From the NCBI RefSeq assembly GCF_038051985.1, contig NZ_CP150291.1:3472001-3536000 (forward strand): a stretch of 64,000 bases of DNA, in the 5' to 3' direction. The notes below the pieces were generated by a model that did no database searches, was not told the origin of the DNA, and saw nothing but the letters and a program-made list of their open reading frames with translations. The position numbers were made by a program, and so were the translations under genes. The stretch comes from Solibacillus sp. FSL H8-0523 (GTDB taxonomy: Bacteria; Bacillota; Bacilli; Bacillales_A; Planococcaceae). This document shows positions 44,366-53,267 of the stretch, piece after piece; the stretch's first letter is position 1; each line of letters starts with the position of its first letter.

Positions 44366-45460
44366 TTGACAGTTACGACAAAACGCGCATTTAACTTTAA
44401 TGCAGGTCCATCAGCATTACCACTTGAGGTTTTACAAAAAGCACAAGCCGAGTTAGTTGATTTTAAAGGCACAGGCATGTCAGTTATGGAGCTTAGTCAC
44501 CGTAGCGCGACATTTGAAGCGGTACATAACGAAGCGATCGCACGCTTACGTAAACTTTATGAGATTCCTGAAAATTACGAAGTACTATTTTTACAAGGCG
44601 GCGCAAGTCTTCAATTCACAATGATCCCGATGAACTTCTTAGCTCAAGGTCAAAAAGCAAGCTACATTCAAACAGGCGCTTGGTCTGAAAAAGCATTCAA
44701 GGAAGCAAAATTCTTTGGGACGCCAGTTGAAGCAGCAAGCACTAAAGAAAATAATTATAAAAACATCCCTGCCCTATCTGACATCACTGTCGACGAAGAC
44801 GCGGCCTATGTTCACTTAACATCAAATAACACAATTTTCGGTACACAATGGAAAACGTTCCCGACAACAGATATTCCATTAATCGCAGATATGAGTTCTG
44901 ATATTTTATCGAAAAAAGTAGATATTAGTAAGTTCGCGATGATTTACGCGGGTGCTCAAAAAAACCTTGGTCCTTCTGGAGTAACCGTGGTAATCGCACG
45001 TAAAGATTTACTAGAAACAGCAAACACAGACATTCCAACAATGTTACAATACGCAACTCATGTGAAAAACAACTCACTTTACAACACACCACCAACATTC
45101 GGAATTTACATGTTAGGTGAGGTATTAAAATGGGTGGAAGAGCAAGGCGGATTAGAGACAATCGAAAAACGTAACGAAGAAAAAGCAAAATACATTTACG
45201 ATACAATTGACAACTCAAACGGCTTCTACTACGGTCATGCGACAGAGGATTCTCGTTCATTAATGAACATTACATTCCGTGTAGCAGACGAAGAATTAGA
45301 GAAAAAATTCTTAGCTGAAGCAAAAGAAGCTGGATTCGTTGGATTAAATGGTCACCGTTCAGTTGGCGGCTGCCGTGCATCAGCATACAATTCAGTACCT
45401 GTTGAAGCATGTAAAGCACTTGCAGACTTCATGGTGAAATTCCAGCAAGACAATCAATAA
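44366..45460 (+). CDS. serC: Phosphoserine aminotransferase SerC
   Basis: This PLP enzyme converts 3-phosphohydroxypyruvate and glutamate to phosphoserine, the second step of serine synthesis after SerA (encoded at 53 kb). The PLP Lys is in YAGAQKNLGPSG near residue 199. Substrate segments FNFNAGPSALP, SVMELSHRS and HRSVGGCRAS are intact. I use TTG 44366, eight bases after AAGGAG, rather than the GTG at 44357 next to that site, giving 364 residues. No T-box precedes it, unlike serA. Confidence 0.95.
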   Translation: MTVTTKRAFNFNAGPSALPLEVLQKAQAELVDFKGTGMSVMELSHRSATFEAVHNEAIARLRKLYEIPENYEVLFLQGGASLQFTMIPMNFLAQGQKASYIQTGAWSEKAFKEAKFFGTPVEAASTKENNYKNIPALSDITVDEDAAYVHLTSNNTIFGTQWKTFPTTDIPLIADMSSDILSKKVDISKFAMIYAGAQKNLGPSGVTVVIARKDLLETANTDIPTMLQYATHVKNNSLYNTPPTFGIYMLGEVLKWVEEQGGLETIEKRNEEKAKYIYDTIDNSNGFYYGHATEDSRSLMNITFRVADEELEKKFLAEAKEAGFVGLNGHRSVGGCRASAYNSVPVEACKALADFMVKFQQDNQ

Positions 45461-45475
45461 TCGATTTTACAACTT

Positions 45476-45507
45476 GAAAAATGCTCCCTCACGTGGGGGC
45501 ATTTTTT
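45476..45507 (+). terminator. Terminator after serC
   Basis: AAATGCTCCC pairs with GGGGGCATTT around TCACGT, followed by a T run. It ends about 20 bp before the MFS gene start. Confidence 0.8.
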
Positions 45508-45529
45508 GTCTATATGCGGAGGTGTCGCT

Positions 45530-46786
45530 TTGAAAAAATGGCATTATAGTTGGATTATTTTAGCGGTAACATTCATTTCAATTATCGTTGCCGGTATTAT
45601 TCGTTCCTCGGCCGGGGTATTTATCGACCCGTTTGAACAGGACTTTGGCTGGAGTCGTCCTTCGATTTCCCTTGCCTTTGCGGTTTGTTTATTTTTATAT
45701 GGCTTTTCCGGTCCGTTTATGGCGGCTTTCGTTGAAAAATACGGGCTAAAACGTATGATGCTTGGCTCCATGCTACTATTATCCATTGCCCTTGCCTGCA
45801 CATTTGTCATGAAACAAGAATGGCAGCTCATCCTTATTTGGGGTGTCATGATGGGCATTGGTTCTGGACTCTTTTTAACCGTACTCAGTACACAGGTTGC
45901 CAATCGTTGGTTTGTGAAACGCCGCGGCTTAGCAGTTGGTATTTTAACCGCCGCAACGGCAACCGGACAGCTTATTTTACTGCCTGTCCTTGCAACATTA
46001 GTAGATCGCTATTCATGGCAAACTGCGATTTTTTTAATTTTCATATTAAGCATAGTCATGCTACTGATTATCGCGCTCTTTATGCGGAATTATCCGAGCG
46101 AAAAAAATATTGGGCTTTATGGAAATGAAGAAGTTACTGAACCTGCACGCATACAAGTTGGGAATCCTTTTAAAATGGCGTTAAACGCTTTAGTGGAAGG
46201 GTTGAAGGTGAAGGAATTTTGGCTACTAGCCGGGAGCTTCTTTATTTGCGGATTATCGACAAGCGGACTCATCGGCACCCACTTTATTTCGTATTGTATT
46301 AGCTTTGGCATTCCGGTTGTTACCGCCGCTGCCATGCTATCGTTTATGGGCGTCTTTGATTTAATCGGTACCACATTATCCGGCTGGCTAACGGACCGTT
46401 TTGATAATCGCTGGCTCCTGTTTTGGTATTACTCACTGCGTGGGTTTTCGCTCCTTGCCTTACCGTTTGCATTAGCTAGTGGCTCGTCTACATGGCTCAT
46501 GATTTTTGCGATTTTTTATGGGCTGGACTGGATTGCCACCGTTCCACCAACAATCGGCTTAACACGCCAACGCTTTGGACTCGAAAAAAGTGCCATGATG
46601 TACGGCTGGATGGTCGCCTTTCACCAAGTAGGGGCTGCTGTGGCGGCTTATTTTGGCGGTGTGGTCTTTGAAGCAATGGGCTCATACAAAATCGCCTTCT
46701 TACTAGCAGGCGGATTCTGCTTGATTGCTAGTTTGTTTGTTATTGTGATCAAAAAACAGCCAACTGCAGTCACTCTGCAAAAGTAA
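45530..46786 (+). CDS. MFS transporter (monocarboxylate/OFA-like)
   Basis: This is a twelve-helix major facilitator resembling the oxalate-formate antiporter/YbfB-like group. It has DFGWSRPSISLAFAVCLFLYG near residue 43 and NRWFVKRRGLAVGILTAATATG near residue 125, the latter being the MFS loop 4-5 region. The start is TTG 45530 (LKKWHYSWIIL), seven bases after GGAGG, giving 418 residues. It follows the serC terminator and is convergent with yhaM, the gap being filled by repeat copy E. The substrate is not known. Confidence 0.87.
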   Translation: MKKWHYSWIILAVTFISIIVAGIIRSSAGVFIDPFEQDFGWSRPSISLAFAVCLFLYGFSGPFMAAFVEKYGLKRMMLGSMLLLSIALACTFVMKQEWQLILIWGVMMGIGSGLFLTVLSTQVANRWFVKRRGLAVGILTAATATGQLILLPVLATLVDRYSWQTAIFLIFILSIVMLLIIALFMRNYPSEKNIGLYGNEEVTEPARIQVGNPFKMALNALVEGLKVKEFWLLAGSFFICGLSTSGLIGTHFISYCISFGIPVVTAAAMLSFMGVFDLIGTTLSGWLTDRFDNRWLLFWYYSLRGFSLLALPFALASGSSTWLMIFAIFYGLDWIATVPPTIGLTRQRFGLEKSAMMYGWMVAFHQVGAAVAAYFGGVVFEAMGSYKIAFLLAGGFCLIASLFVIVIKKQPTAVTLQK

Positions 46787-46794
46787 AGTGCAGA

Positions 46795-47312
46795 ATCCGT
46801 GCTACGCTACGGGTGTAATCGCGTTGAAGCAAGGTGATTTTAGGCTTGAGTCCGTTGTACTGCGCTCCGGGGCACGCTTTTCTGAGGGCGTGGCTCCAAC
46901 TAACTATTGATGCCTCTAACGGCGGCATCAATAGTGGATTTTCCGCGCACGCTGACCCTCTAGAAGTCGGCCCCTGCGCTCCGTACAACTCTTTTCGTTG
47001 AAGCGGATCTTTTCGTGGCTCACCCTTCGCTACGCGGCACTCTAATTTGGTATAAAGAGCACTTCTGTAAAAAAAGAATCTTTTTTTACATAGTACTACC
47101 TATAGGCACATCCGAGCATTTCCGCTCTCTGCAGCCTCGCGTTAGCGCAAGCGGCTGGTTTTCTCGCTCTTCACTTTATACTGAGCGCAACACTTTGCGA
47201 TTGGTGGGCCTCGCAAACGGCAATAAAGGCAGTGATAGAGACACGTATCACGTGGCTTTATCGCTGTCTTGCCGTAGCCCACCAATCAAAACAGTAAAAC
47301 TTTCTTAGAAAA
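46795..47312 (+). repeat. Composite intergenic repeat, copy E
   Basis: This is a plus-strand copy in the convergent MFS-yhaM gap. The core hairpin has arms ACTATTGATGCC (46903-46914) and GGCATCAATAGT (46924-46935): relative to copies B and F, one base changes in each arm and pairing is kept. The GC-rich module reads CTCGCGTTAGCGCAAGCGGC (47136-47155). The second long hairpin has outer arms GATTGGTGGGC (47199-47209) and GCCCACCAATC (47277-47287), with inner ACGGCAA/TTGCCGT. No terminal boxes are recognisable. No gene is seen. Confidence 0.9.
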
Positions 47313-47342
47313 GCAAACTAAATTCTTCTTATGAAAATAAAA

Positions 47343-47381
47343 ATAAGCATGGACTCCTATTTAACTGGAATCCATGCTTAT
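47343..47381. terminator. Terminator between repeat E and yhaM
   Basis: ATAAGCATGGA pairs with TCCATGCTTAT around an 18-base loop region, directly after the yhaM stop on the minus strand. Confidence 0.75.
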
Positions 47382-47389
47382 TTCGTTGG

Positions 47390-48325
47390 TTAAATTGTAG
47401 GCTTATAGAATGAACGGTTATCCAGTGGGAATAAGCGCTCTGTAAATTCTCCTGGCTTTGTTTTATCAAGCGCACGCGTTAGCATGTTCATTTTCGCATC
47501 AATATTGTCGATGTAATGCAAAATTTCGGCCTCTTGAATCATTGGCTTTTTCGGGCTACCCCATTCTTCTTTACCATGGTGTGATAAGACTAAATGTTGC
47601 AGTAACATCACTTCTTCGCCTTCGATATTTAATTCCGTTGCCGCTTGACCAATTTCATTGACCATAATCGAAATATGACCAAGTAAATTGCCTTCTACCG
47701 TATACATCGTACCAACTGGACCACTTAACTCAATGACTTTACCGATATCATGTAAAATCACACCTGCATACAACAGGTCGCGGTTTAATGTTGGATATAA
47801 ATCACATATCGCTTCACTTAATTTCAACATTGACACAACATGATCGATTAAGCCTGATGCATAATCATGGTGATTTTTCGTTGCTGCCGGATAAATAATT
47901 AAACGCTCTTGATATTTTTTCACTAAAAATCGTGTGATTCGTGAAATGTTTGGATTTTGCAGTTGGAAGAAATATTGCATTAACTCTTCAAGTAGCTGCT
48001 CTTTTGGAACAGCTGAAGTTGGCAGTAAATCACCAATCGTAACGCCCTCTTCTTCACGTACTGGACGAATTTGTTTCACACGTAGCTGGTTTTTCCCACG
48101 GTAATCATGAATTTCGCCACCAACTTTTACAATTGCTTGGGCATAGTATAACGTTTCATGCTCTTCATTTGTATCCCACAGTTTCGCCTCAATGTCCCCG
48201 CTACGGTCTTGTAATACAAGTGACATGAACGGTTTCCCGACTGTTGTTACCCCTTTTTTTGCTTCTTTAATTAACAAATATTGATCGACTTGATCCCCAG
48301 GTTGAAGTTTCGTAATTCCATTCAC
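47390..48325 (-). CDS. yhaM: 3'-5' exoribonuclease YhaM
   Basis: This cytosolic ribonuclease degrades RNA and single-stranded DNA from the 3' end. An N-terminal OB-fold domain ([17 protein letters not shown] near residue 35) precedes an HD domain with [12 protein letters not shown] and [11 protein letters not shown] near residues 145-200. The start is GTG 48325, six bases after AAAGGAGTGG, giving 311 residues, close to B. subtilis YhaM (314). It is monocistronic. Conserved gene neighbours (prsA, yhzD, hemZ) support orthology. Confidence 0.93.
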   Translation of the reverse strand: MNGITKLQPGDQVDQYLLIKEAKKGVTTVGKPFMSLVLQDRSGDIEAKLWDTNEEHETLYYAQAIVKVGGEIHDYRGKNQLRVKQIRPVREEEGVTIGDLLPTSAVPKEQLLEELMQYFFQLQNPNISRITRFLVKKYQERLIIYPAATKNHHDYASGLIDHVVSMLKLSEAICDLYPTLNRDLLYAGVILHDIGKVIELSGPVGTMYTVEGNLLGHISIMVNEIGQAATELNIEGEEVMLLQHLVLSHHGKEEWGSPKKPMIQEAEILHYIDNIDAKMNMLTRALDKTKPGEFTERLFPLDNRSFYKPTI

Positions 48326-48521
48326 AAACAACCACTCCTTTATTACGCTATTACAATTTATTGTAACATGTATATGCAAATGTTACCGAGTAAAAGACCG
48401 CGCTACCGTTCATGAACATGTCAAAAATTCAGTAATTTTCTACATTAATCAGAGTTATCCCGTGAATTGTCTAAATATTTTATGTATAATGAAATTATCT
48501 TGCTTATAAAGGGTGGTTGTA

Positions 48522-48707
48522 ATGGAGAATTATCGTTTTACTGCATTCGAAAAAACGGGAGAAACTTTATTCGATGAAGTTTGGACTTTTGATAACGACG
48601 AAACCGCGAAAATTGAAGGCCAAAAGCAAATCGATGACAAGGGCATTGCCGAAAAAACACATCGCCTAGTCAATTCACAAGGGAAATTAATTTTATTCCA
48701 CGTGTAA
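48522..48707 (+). CDS. yhzD: YhzD family small protein
   Basis: This 61-residue soluble protein resembles the YhzD family: the end THRLVNSQGKLILFHV and the central FDNDETAKIEGQK are characteristic. The start is ATG 48522, five bases after AAAGGGTGG. The frame extends three codons to a GTG that is within the ribosome site. It has its own terminator and is divergent from yhaM. No function is known. Confidence 0.82.
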   Translation: MENYRFTAFEKTGETLFDEVWTFDNDETAKIEGQKQIDDKGIAEKTHRLVNSQGKLILFHV

Positions 48708-48727
48708 ATATGCTTACATAATATTAA

Positions 48728-48768
48728 AAGGTGGGTACCCAAAATATTGGGTATCCACCTTTTTTTAA
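48728..48768. terminator. Bidirectional terminator after yhzD
   Basis: AGGTGGGTACCC pairs with GGGTATCCACCT, followed by seven T. The minus-strand gene ends inside it as well. Confidence 0.85.
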
Positions 48769-49934
48769 ACGAATCGCTCAATCATTTTATAAAGCTCTTG
48801 ATTCGTCGGTACTTGTAAATACATGCGCTGACGTACAATACGGTCTAACTCTTTTTCGATCATGCCACGTGCAAACGCCGCACGATTGTCCGTTGCAAAC
48901 ATCTCCCGAAATTCTTGTGGCATATTATAAATTTCATTGAAATCATGTAGTACTTGCTGCAATTCCCGCTCGTTCAATAAATATTGCTCCGATAAATCGG
49001 CTAACTGCTCATTAAAAATTTCCACCATTTTAGCTGCGTCATCTTTAATGATTAAATCTAACAGCTTTTTCGCAAGCTTTGTTGCTACAACACTACCTAA
49101 TATTAAGCCAATAATCCCACCGATTAAACTAATAACCGCAGTACTAACATTTGGAATCGTAAAACCAATCCCACCACCAACGATTAAGCCACCAATACTT
49201 CCGGCTACACTTGCTGCGGTTTTTGATACATTTTTAAATAGCTGTGCAGGTGACATTTGGCCTTTAATGGTACGGACAATATCAACACTCGACATCACAC
49301 CCGTCACAATTGCTCCTGTCACAACATTAGCATTTAATAACGTAATTGCCTTTTTAGCCGCAATCGAGCTGTATGCCGCCTTTTTTGTTGCGGAGCCGGC
49401 CATTCTCTTAACAACCGCTTTGGTACCATTCTTCTTAATAGCACCTAACATACCTTCATCTAACTCGATCTGTTCACTCATCGTAGCAAACTGGATCTGT
49501 TGTTCTATAATTTCCTCGGCGAATGATTCACCAATAATTGATAAGCCTGTTAAAACGGCATTTTCTACAGCATCCTCACGCTCTGCGCCATTCCATTTAC
49601 TTTGGGCAAATGACAGCGCTGTACTCATACCGATTGTTTCCTCAAGAAAACAAATCATACCTTGCTCATTCATCGTTAAGTGATGAATGTTCCCAGCCTC
49701 TGCAATATGGCGCACCTGCTGATATGTGAATGCACCCTGCTTTATATAGTCAGTATTATTAAAATGCGCGATAACTTGTTCAAATTGATCAAATGGCACT
49801 TCTAAATAATTGATTTGACCTTCTTCTAGTTGCTCTAACTCAACTTCACAGATTGCAATCGTTTGTTCGACAGTTGGACAATAGACATTATGCAGTAATT
49901 GTCGATGTTTTTTAGAAAGCAGTATTTGTTCCAC
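48765..49934 (-). CDS. Uncharacterised protein with glycine-rich membrane region
   Basis: I do not recognise this 389-residue protein. The start GTG 49934 (VEQILLSKKHRQ) has GGAGGT five bases upstream; the frame could extend 24 codons but without a ribosome site. Residues 1-200 are helical and acidic. Residues 215-310 hold two hydrophobic glycine-rich blocks (AITLLNANVVTGAIVTGVM and SIGGLIVGGGIGFTIP, then LIGGIIGLILGSVVA) with small-residue zippers. The last 90 residues are charged helices. The zipper suggests oligomerisation in a membrane. It stands alone between yhzD and the enoyl-CoA hydratase. Confidence 0.75.
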   Translation of the reverse strand: MEQILLSKKHRQLLHNVYCPTVEQTIAICEVELEQLEEGQINYLEVPFDQFEQVIAHFNNTDYIKQGAFTYQQVRHIAEAGNIHHLTMNEQGMICFLEETIGMSTALSFAQSKWNGAEREDAVENAVLTGLSIIGESFAEEIIEQQIQFATMSEQIELDEGMLGAIKKNGTKAVVKRMAGSATKKAAYSSIAAKKAITLLNANVVTGAIVTGVMSSVDIVRTIKGQMSPAQLFKNVSKTAASVAGSIGGLIVGGGIGFTIPNVSTAVISLIGGIIGLILGSVVATKLAKKLLDLIIKDDAAKMVEIFNEQLADLSEQYLLNERELQQVLHDFNEIYNMPQEFREMFATDNRAAFARGMIEKELDRIVRQRMYLQVPTNQELYKMIERFV

Positions 49935-50032
49935 GAAGTACCTCCAGTTTTTAAGTCCTTCATTATCATAAGGGCATTCGGGGATGTTGTACAGATTTTT
50001 GTTCACTTAGAATTGTGAAAAATAAAAGAAAA

Positions 50033-50058
50033 AGAACTAGCACATTTCATGCTAGTTC
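50033..50058 (-). terminator. Terminator after the enoyl-CoA hydratase gene
   Basis: GAACTAGCA pairs with TGCTAGTTC, followed on the minus strand by TTTTTC. Confidence 0.75.
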
Positions 50059-50066
50059 CAATCTGT

Positions 50067-50846
50067 TTATTTCCCGTTAAACTGAGGTACTCGTTTTTCT
50101 ACGAATGCTTGGATGCCCTCTAAATGATCTTTTGTTTGACGCATTTTCACTTGTCCCGCTGACTCGCCTTGTAAAATTTGTTCAAGCTGTGCTAAGTTTG
50201 CACCGTGTAAAATTTGCTTCGTTTCAATCATTGCTAAAATTGGTGAAGCAAGTAGTTTCCCAACAAGCTGATCGACTACGACACTTGCTGCGCCGTCTGC
50301 TACATTATAGTCAATCAAGCCAAGTGCTAATGCCTCCTCACCGTTTAACACTTTGCCTTCCCAAATCATTTGCTTGGCCTTTGCTGTACCTAAACGTTCC
50401 TTCATAAAGAAATGACCCGCACCGTCTGGAATTAAGCCGATTCCAATAAAGTTCATCGCAAGCTTACTTGACTGTTCTGCCACAATAATATCGCTACCTA
50501 ACGCTAAGCTAAACCCTAGCCCCGCAGAAGCGCCGTGAATTTGCGCAATTGTCAGCATCGGTAGTGTGTAATAGGCTTTAACTAAACGTGCAATATCACC
50601 CATAATCGTGCCGAAATCTGAGAAGTCCGTGGAAGAGGCCATCATTTTCACATCGCCACCAGCAGAAAATACTTTTCCTTCTCCTTTAATAACAAGTACT
50701 TGTACACCCTGCTCCTTATGTAGCGCCTCAAAGCAATCCGCTAATTCGCGCATCATCGTAAAGTCCATCGCGTTCATTGCAGTTGGTCGATTTAATGTTA
50801 ATGTTGCCTTACGTTCAGCGATTTCTAATTGAATAGTTTCGTACAT
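50067..50846 (-). CDS. Enoyl-CoA hydratase family protein (YhaR-like)
   Basis: This is a crotonase-fold protein of 259 residues. Oxyanion-hole elements are GKVFSAGGDVKMMA near residue 57 and HGASAGLGFSLALGSDIIVA near 104. The usual catalytic Glu region reads NFIGIGLIPDGAGHFFMKERLG. In its position between the yhaM and hemZ blocks it resembles YhaR. AAGGGG precedes the ATG, and a FadR-like operator ends 16 bp upstream, pointing to fatty-acid or branched-acid degradation. The FAD dehydrogenase gene lies upstream in the same direction. Substrate unknown. Confidence 0.87.
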   Translation of the reverse strand: MYETIQLEIAERKATLTLNRPTAMNAMDFTMMRELADCFEALHKEQGVQVLVIKGEGKVFSAGGDVKMMASSTDFSDFGTIMGDIARLVKAYYTLPMLTIAQIHGASAGLGFSLALGSDIIVAEQSSKLAMNFIGIGLIPDGAGHFFMKERLGTAKAKQMIWEGKVLNGEEALALGLIDYNVADGAASVVVDQLVGKLLASPILAMIETKQILHGANLAQLEQILQGESAGQVKMRQTKDHLEGIQAFVEKRVPQFNGK

Positions 50847-50862
50847 TTCTATACACCCCTTA

Positions 50863-50880
50863 TTTATGAATAATCATTCA
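50863..50880. promoter_or_regulatory. FadR-like operator before the enoyl-CoA hydratase gene
   Basis: TTTATGAATAATCATTCA fits the Bacillus FadR consensus TGAATGANTANTCATTCA with two mismatches; the right half is perfect. It lies 17-34 bp upstream of the start. Confidence 0.55.
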
Positions 50881-50906
50881 TTTCGACAACGTGTAGCATT
50901 TTCCCT

Positions 50907-52553
50907 TTATTTACTCAGGAATTTCCCAACTTGTAAACCTGTAAACAGACAACCACCAACAAATGTCCCTTCAAGCGAACGGTAGCCATGTACACCGCCA
51001 CCACCAAAGCCACTCACTTCACCTGCTGCAAAAAGCCCTTTGATTGGGTCCCCTGTGTCGGTTAATACTTGCCCATCCAAATTCGTTTGTAAGCCCCCTA
51101 ATGTTTTACGCGTCAAAATATTTAAGCGTACCGCAATGAGTGGTCCTGCTTTTGGATCTAAAATTTTATGAGGCTTTGCAGCACGAATTAATTTATCTCC
51201 TACATAATTACGTGCCCCGTGAATTGCTGTTACTTGTGCATCTTTTGAAAAATGATTATCCATTTCACGATCACGCGCTAAAATTTGGTCCTTAATATGA
51301 ATGAAATCCAGTAACTCGCTACCGACAAGCTTGTTCATACCGTCCACTAAATCCTTTAAGCTATCAGCAACAACGAAGTCTTCCCCGTAGTCTTTAAACG
51401 CTTGCACGGCTGATGGTGGGCCAGGTAACACACGCTTTAATACTTCTTTAATACTTTTATTTGTTAAATCTAAATTTTGTTCCGAGCCGGACAATGCAAA
51501 TTCTTTTTCAATTATTTTTTCCGTTAAAATAAACCACGAATAGTCATAGCCCGTTTGTCCAATCGCTTCAAGCGTGCTCAGCGTATCAAAGCCTGGGAAA
51601 TTTGGAGCGCTAAAGCGATTGCCTGTTGCATCAAACCACATTGATGATGGACCAGGTAGAATACGAATGCCGTGATTTGGCCAAATCGGATTCCAGTTTT
51701 TCAAACCCTCTGTGTAATGCCACATACGGTCACGATTAACGATACGTCCACCAATTCCCTCTGCCATTTCAAGCACCTTTCCGTCCACATAAGCCGGTAC
51801 ACCCGACACCATATTTTCAGGTGGCTTACCGAGACGTGCGGGCCAATTTTTCTTTACCAGTTCAATATTGGCTCCAATACCACCACTTGCGACAACAACA
51901 GCATCTGCCGTGTATTCAAACGTATCCATGACAACTCGAGAACTTTTCTCTCCTCGTTCAATATTGCTTTCTTCTAATACATTGCCATGAATCCCTGTTA
52001 CTGCACCATTTGTTGTTAACAGCTCTGTTACTTGATGACGTGGTTTATAGTCGATTTTGTCCGTGCTTGCTGCTTGTAACACTTTTTGTGCAAATGGCTC
52101 GACTAAGCCAGGACCTGTTCCCCACACAATGTGAAAGCGCGGTACAGAATTCCCATGCCCACCTGCTAGTGAGCCACCACGTTCTGCCCAACCAACTACC
52201 GGAAAAAAGTGAATGCCCTTTGATTTTAACCAGTTATATTTCTCCCCTGCGGCAAAATCTACATAAGCCTTCGCCCACTTGTAGCCCCATGCATCTTCAT
52301 CGTCTAGCCGGTCAAACCCCGCCGTCCCAAGCCAATCTTGCCATGCCAGTTCCTTTGTATCTTTAATTCCAAGTCTTCTCTGCTCTGGTGAATCCACTAA
52401 AAACAAACCTCCAAATGACCAAAACGCCTGTCCGCCAATTGAATTGGCAGGCTCTTGATCGACAAGCAACACCTTTTTATTGGCATCCAGTAATTCACAA
52501 GCCGTCACTAATCCCGCTAATCCTGCACCTACAACAATTACATCATAATGCAT
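50907..52553 (-). CDS. FAD-binding dehydrogenase (fumarate reductase/ketosteroid dehydrogenase superfamily)
   Basis: This 548-residue flavoprotein starts with the FAD fold VIVVGAGLAGLVTACELL at residues 5-22 and GGQAFWSFGGLF near residue 41. A substrate domain lies in the middle, and it ends with LFAAGEVSGFGGGGVHGYRS (near 515) and EGTFVGGCLF, the second FAD contact. It belongs to the FAD_binding_2 family that includes 3-oxosteroid 1-dehydrogenases and flavocytochrome-type reductases. No haem or Fe-S motif is present. The true substrate is unknown. AAAGGAGG precedes the ATG. It is followed by a FadR-boxed enoyl-CoA hydratase. Confidence 0.85.
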   Translation of the reverse strand: MHYDVIVVGAGLAGLVTACELLDANKKVLLVDQEPANSIGGQAFWSFGGLFLVDSPEQRRLGIKDTKELAWQDWLGTAGFDRLDDEDAWGYKWAKAYVDFAAGEKYNWLKSKGIHFFPVVGWAERGGSLAGGHGNSVPRFHIVWGTGPGLVEPFAQKVLQAASTDKIDYKPRHQVTELLTTNGAVTGIHGNVLEESNIERGEKSSRVVMDTFEYTADAVVVASGGIGANIELVKKNWPARLGKPPENMVSGVPAYVDGKVLEMAEGIGGRIVNRDRMWHYTEGLKNWNPIWPNHGIRILPGPSSMWFDATGNRFSAPNFPGFDTLSTLEAIGQTGYDYSWFILTEKIIEKEFALSGSEQNLDLTNKSIKEVLKRVLPGPPSAVQAFKDYGEDFVVADSLKDLVDGMNKLVGSELLDFIHIKDQILARDREMDNHFSKDAQVTAIHGARNYVGDKLIRAAKPHKILDPKAGPLIAVRLNILTRKTLGGLQTNLDGQVLTDTGDPIKGLFAAGEVSGFGGGGVHGYRSLEGTFVGGCLFTGLQVGKFLSK

Positions 52554-52877
52554 ACAAAACGCCTCCTTTGTGTTTCTTCTTTACATGTTCGTGCTTCGTT
52601 ACAATTCCCCTTCAAAAATCAGAAGGAAAGTAAATCAAGCTCATTTCAAAAGCTGACAACTTTATGTCATAAAAAGTGAATCCGAATTTTCATTGTTATA
52701 TTAATCAACTAAATTTTTCAGTAAATTCAATTAAATCTAGTTATATCAACATCGTTAGCGCTTACATCCAAAAGCCACCAAAACGAATGATTTGATAATT
52801 ATTTTAAATATAGTTCGGTTTTTAACCATTACACACAGATGAAAACAAAAATAATTTCATAAATTCCGATAATTCCG
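52554..52877. other. AT-rich intergenic region upstream of the serA promoter
   Basis: This is the divergent region between the FAD dehydrogenase and serA. I see no gene, hairpin of note or repeat copy in it; the start of the FAD gene has only its ribosome site here. Confidence 0.5.
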
Positions 52878-52907
52878 TTGACAAAGGTGAACAATCGGGT
52901 TTATGAT
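52878..52907 (+). promoter_or_regulatory. Promoter of the serA T-box leader
   Basis: TTGACA (52878-52883) and TATGAT (52902-52907) with an 18-bp spacer. Transcription would start near 52914, giving a leader of about 350 nt. Confidence 0.7.
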
Positions 52908-52914
52908 GTTAACA

Positions 52915-53206
52915 AATTTAATCACGACAAACTATTGTGATAGAGACATGCTAATTCGTTTTGTATAGCAAAGAGAGCTGGTGGTTGGTGTAAACCAGTG
53001 TATACGCGAAGTAAGTTCCACTCTTGAATAGAATAGCTGAACATTGTAGTAGGTTATTCCGTCCCATGCACGTTACGCATATGGATAAGGTTGTATGTAT
53101 ATTTTTCGGAATATTACAACAACGAATAAGGGTGGTACCGCGATTCTGATATTTATTAGCCTTTCGCCCCTTACAGTGACATGTAAGGGACGGAAGGCTT
53201 TTTTTA
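52915..53206 (+). promoter_or_regulatory. T-box riboswitch (serine) controlling serA
   Basis: The T-box sequence AGGGTGGTACCGCG is at 53129-53142, followed by a terminator hairpin AGCCTTTCG.CCCTTAC / GTAAGGG.CGGAAGGCT and seven T (about 53158-53206). Upstream, Stem I is suggested by GCAAAGAGAG pairing with CACTCTTG. The putative specifier loop reads GTTCCACTC, where UCC (53017-53019), followed by A, is a serine codon. Uncharged tRNA-Ser(GGA) would stabilise the antiterminator and switch on serA. The specifier is placed by analogy, without folding. Confidence 0.88.
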
Positions 53207-53267
53207 TTATGTTTCATAAAACATAACAATCAAAAAAACGATGAAGATTAAGGGAGAGAATTTTATT

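Noticed and set aside
48937-49683. A 248-codon plus-strand frame opposite the glycine-zipper protein
   Set aside because: It is antisense to a well-supported gene with a ribosome site, has no proper site of its own, and has an Ile/Pro/Ser-rich shadow composition.
53101-53160. Reading the repeat blocks as T-boxes because of their GC-rich hairpins
   Set aside because: Only the serA leader contains the GGTGGTACCGCG sequence; the repeats lack it and lack specifier-type stems.
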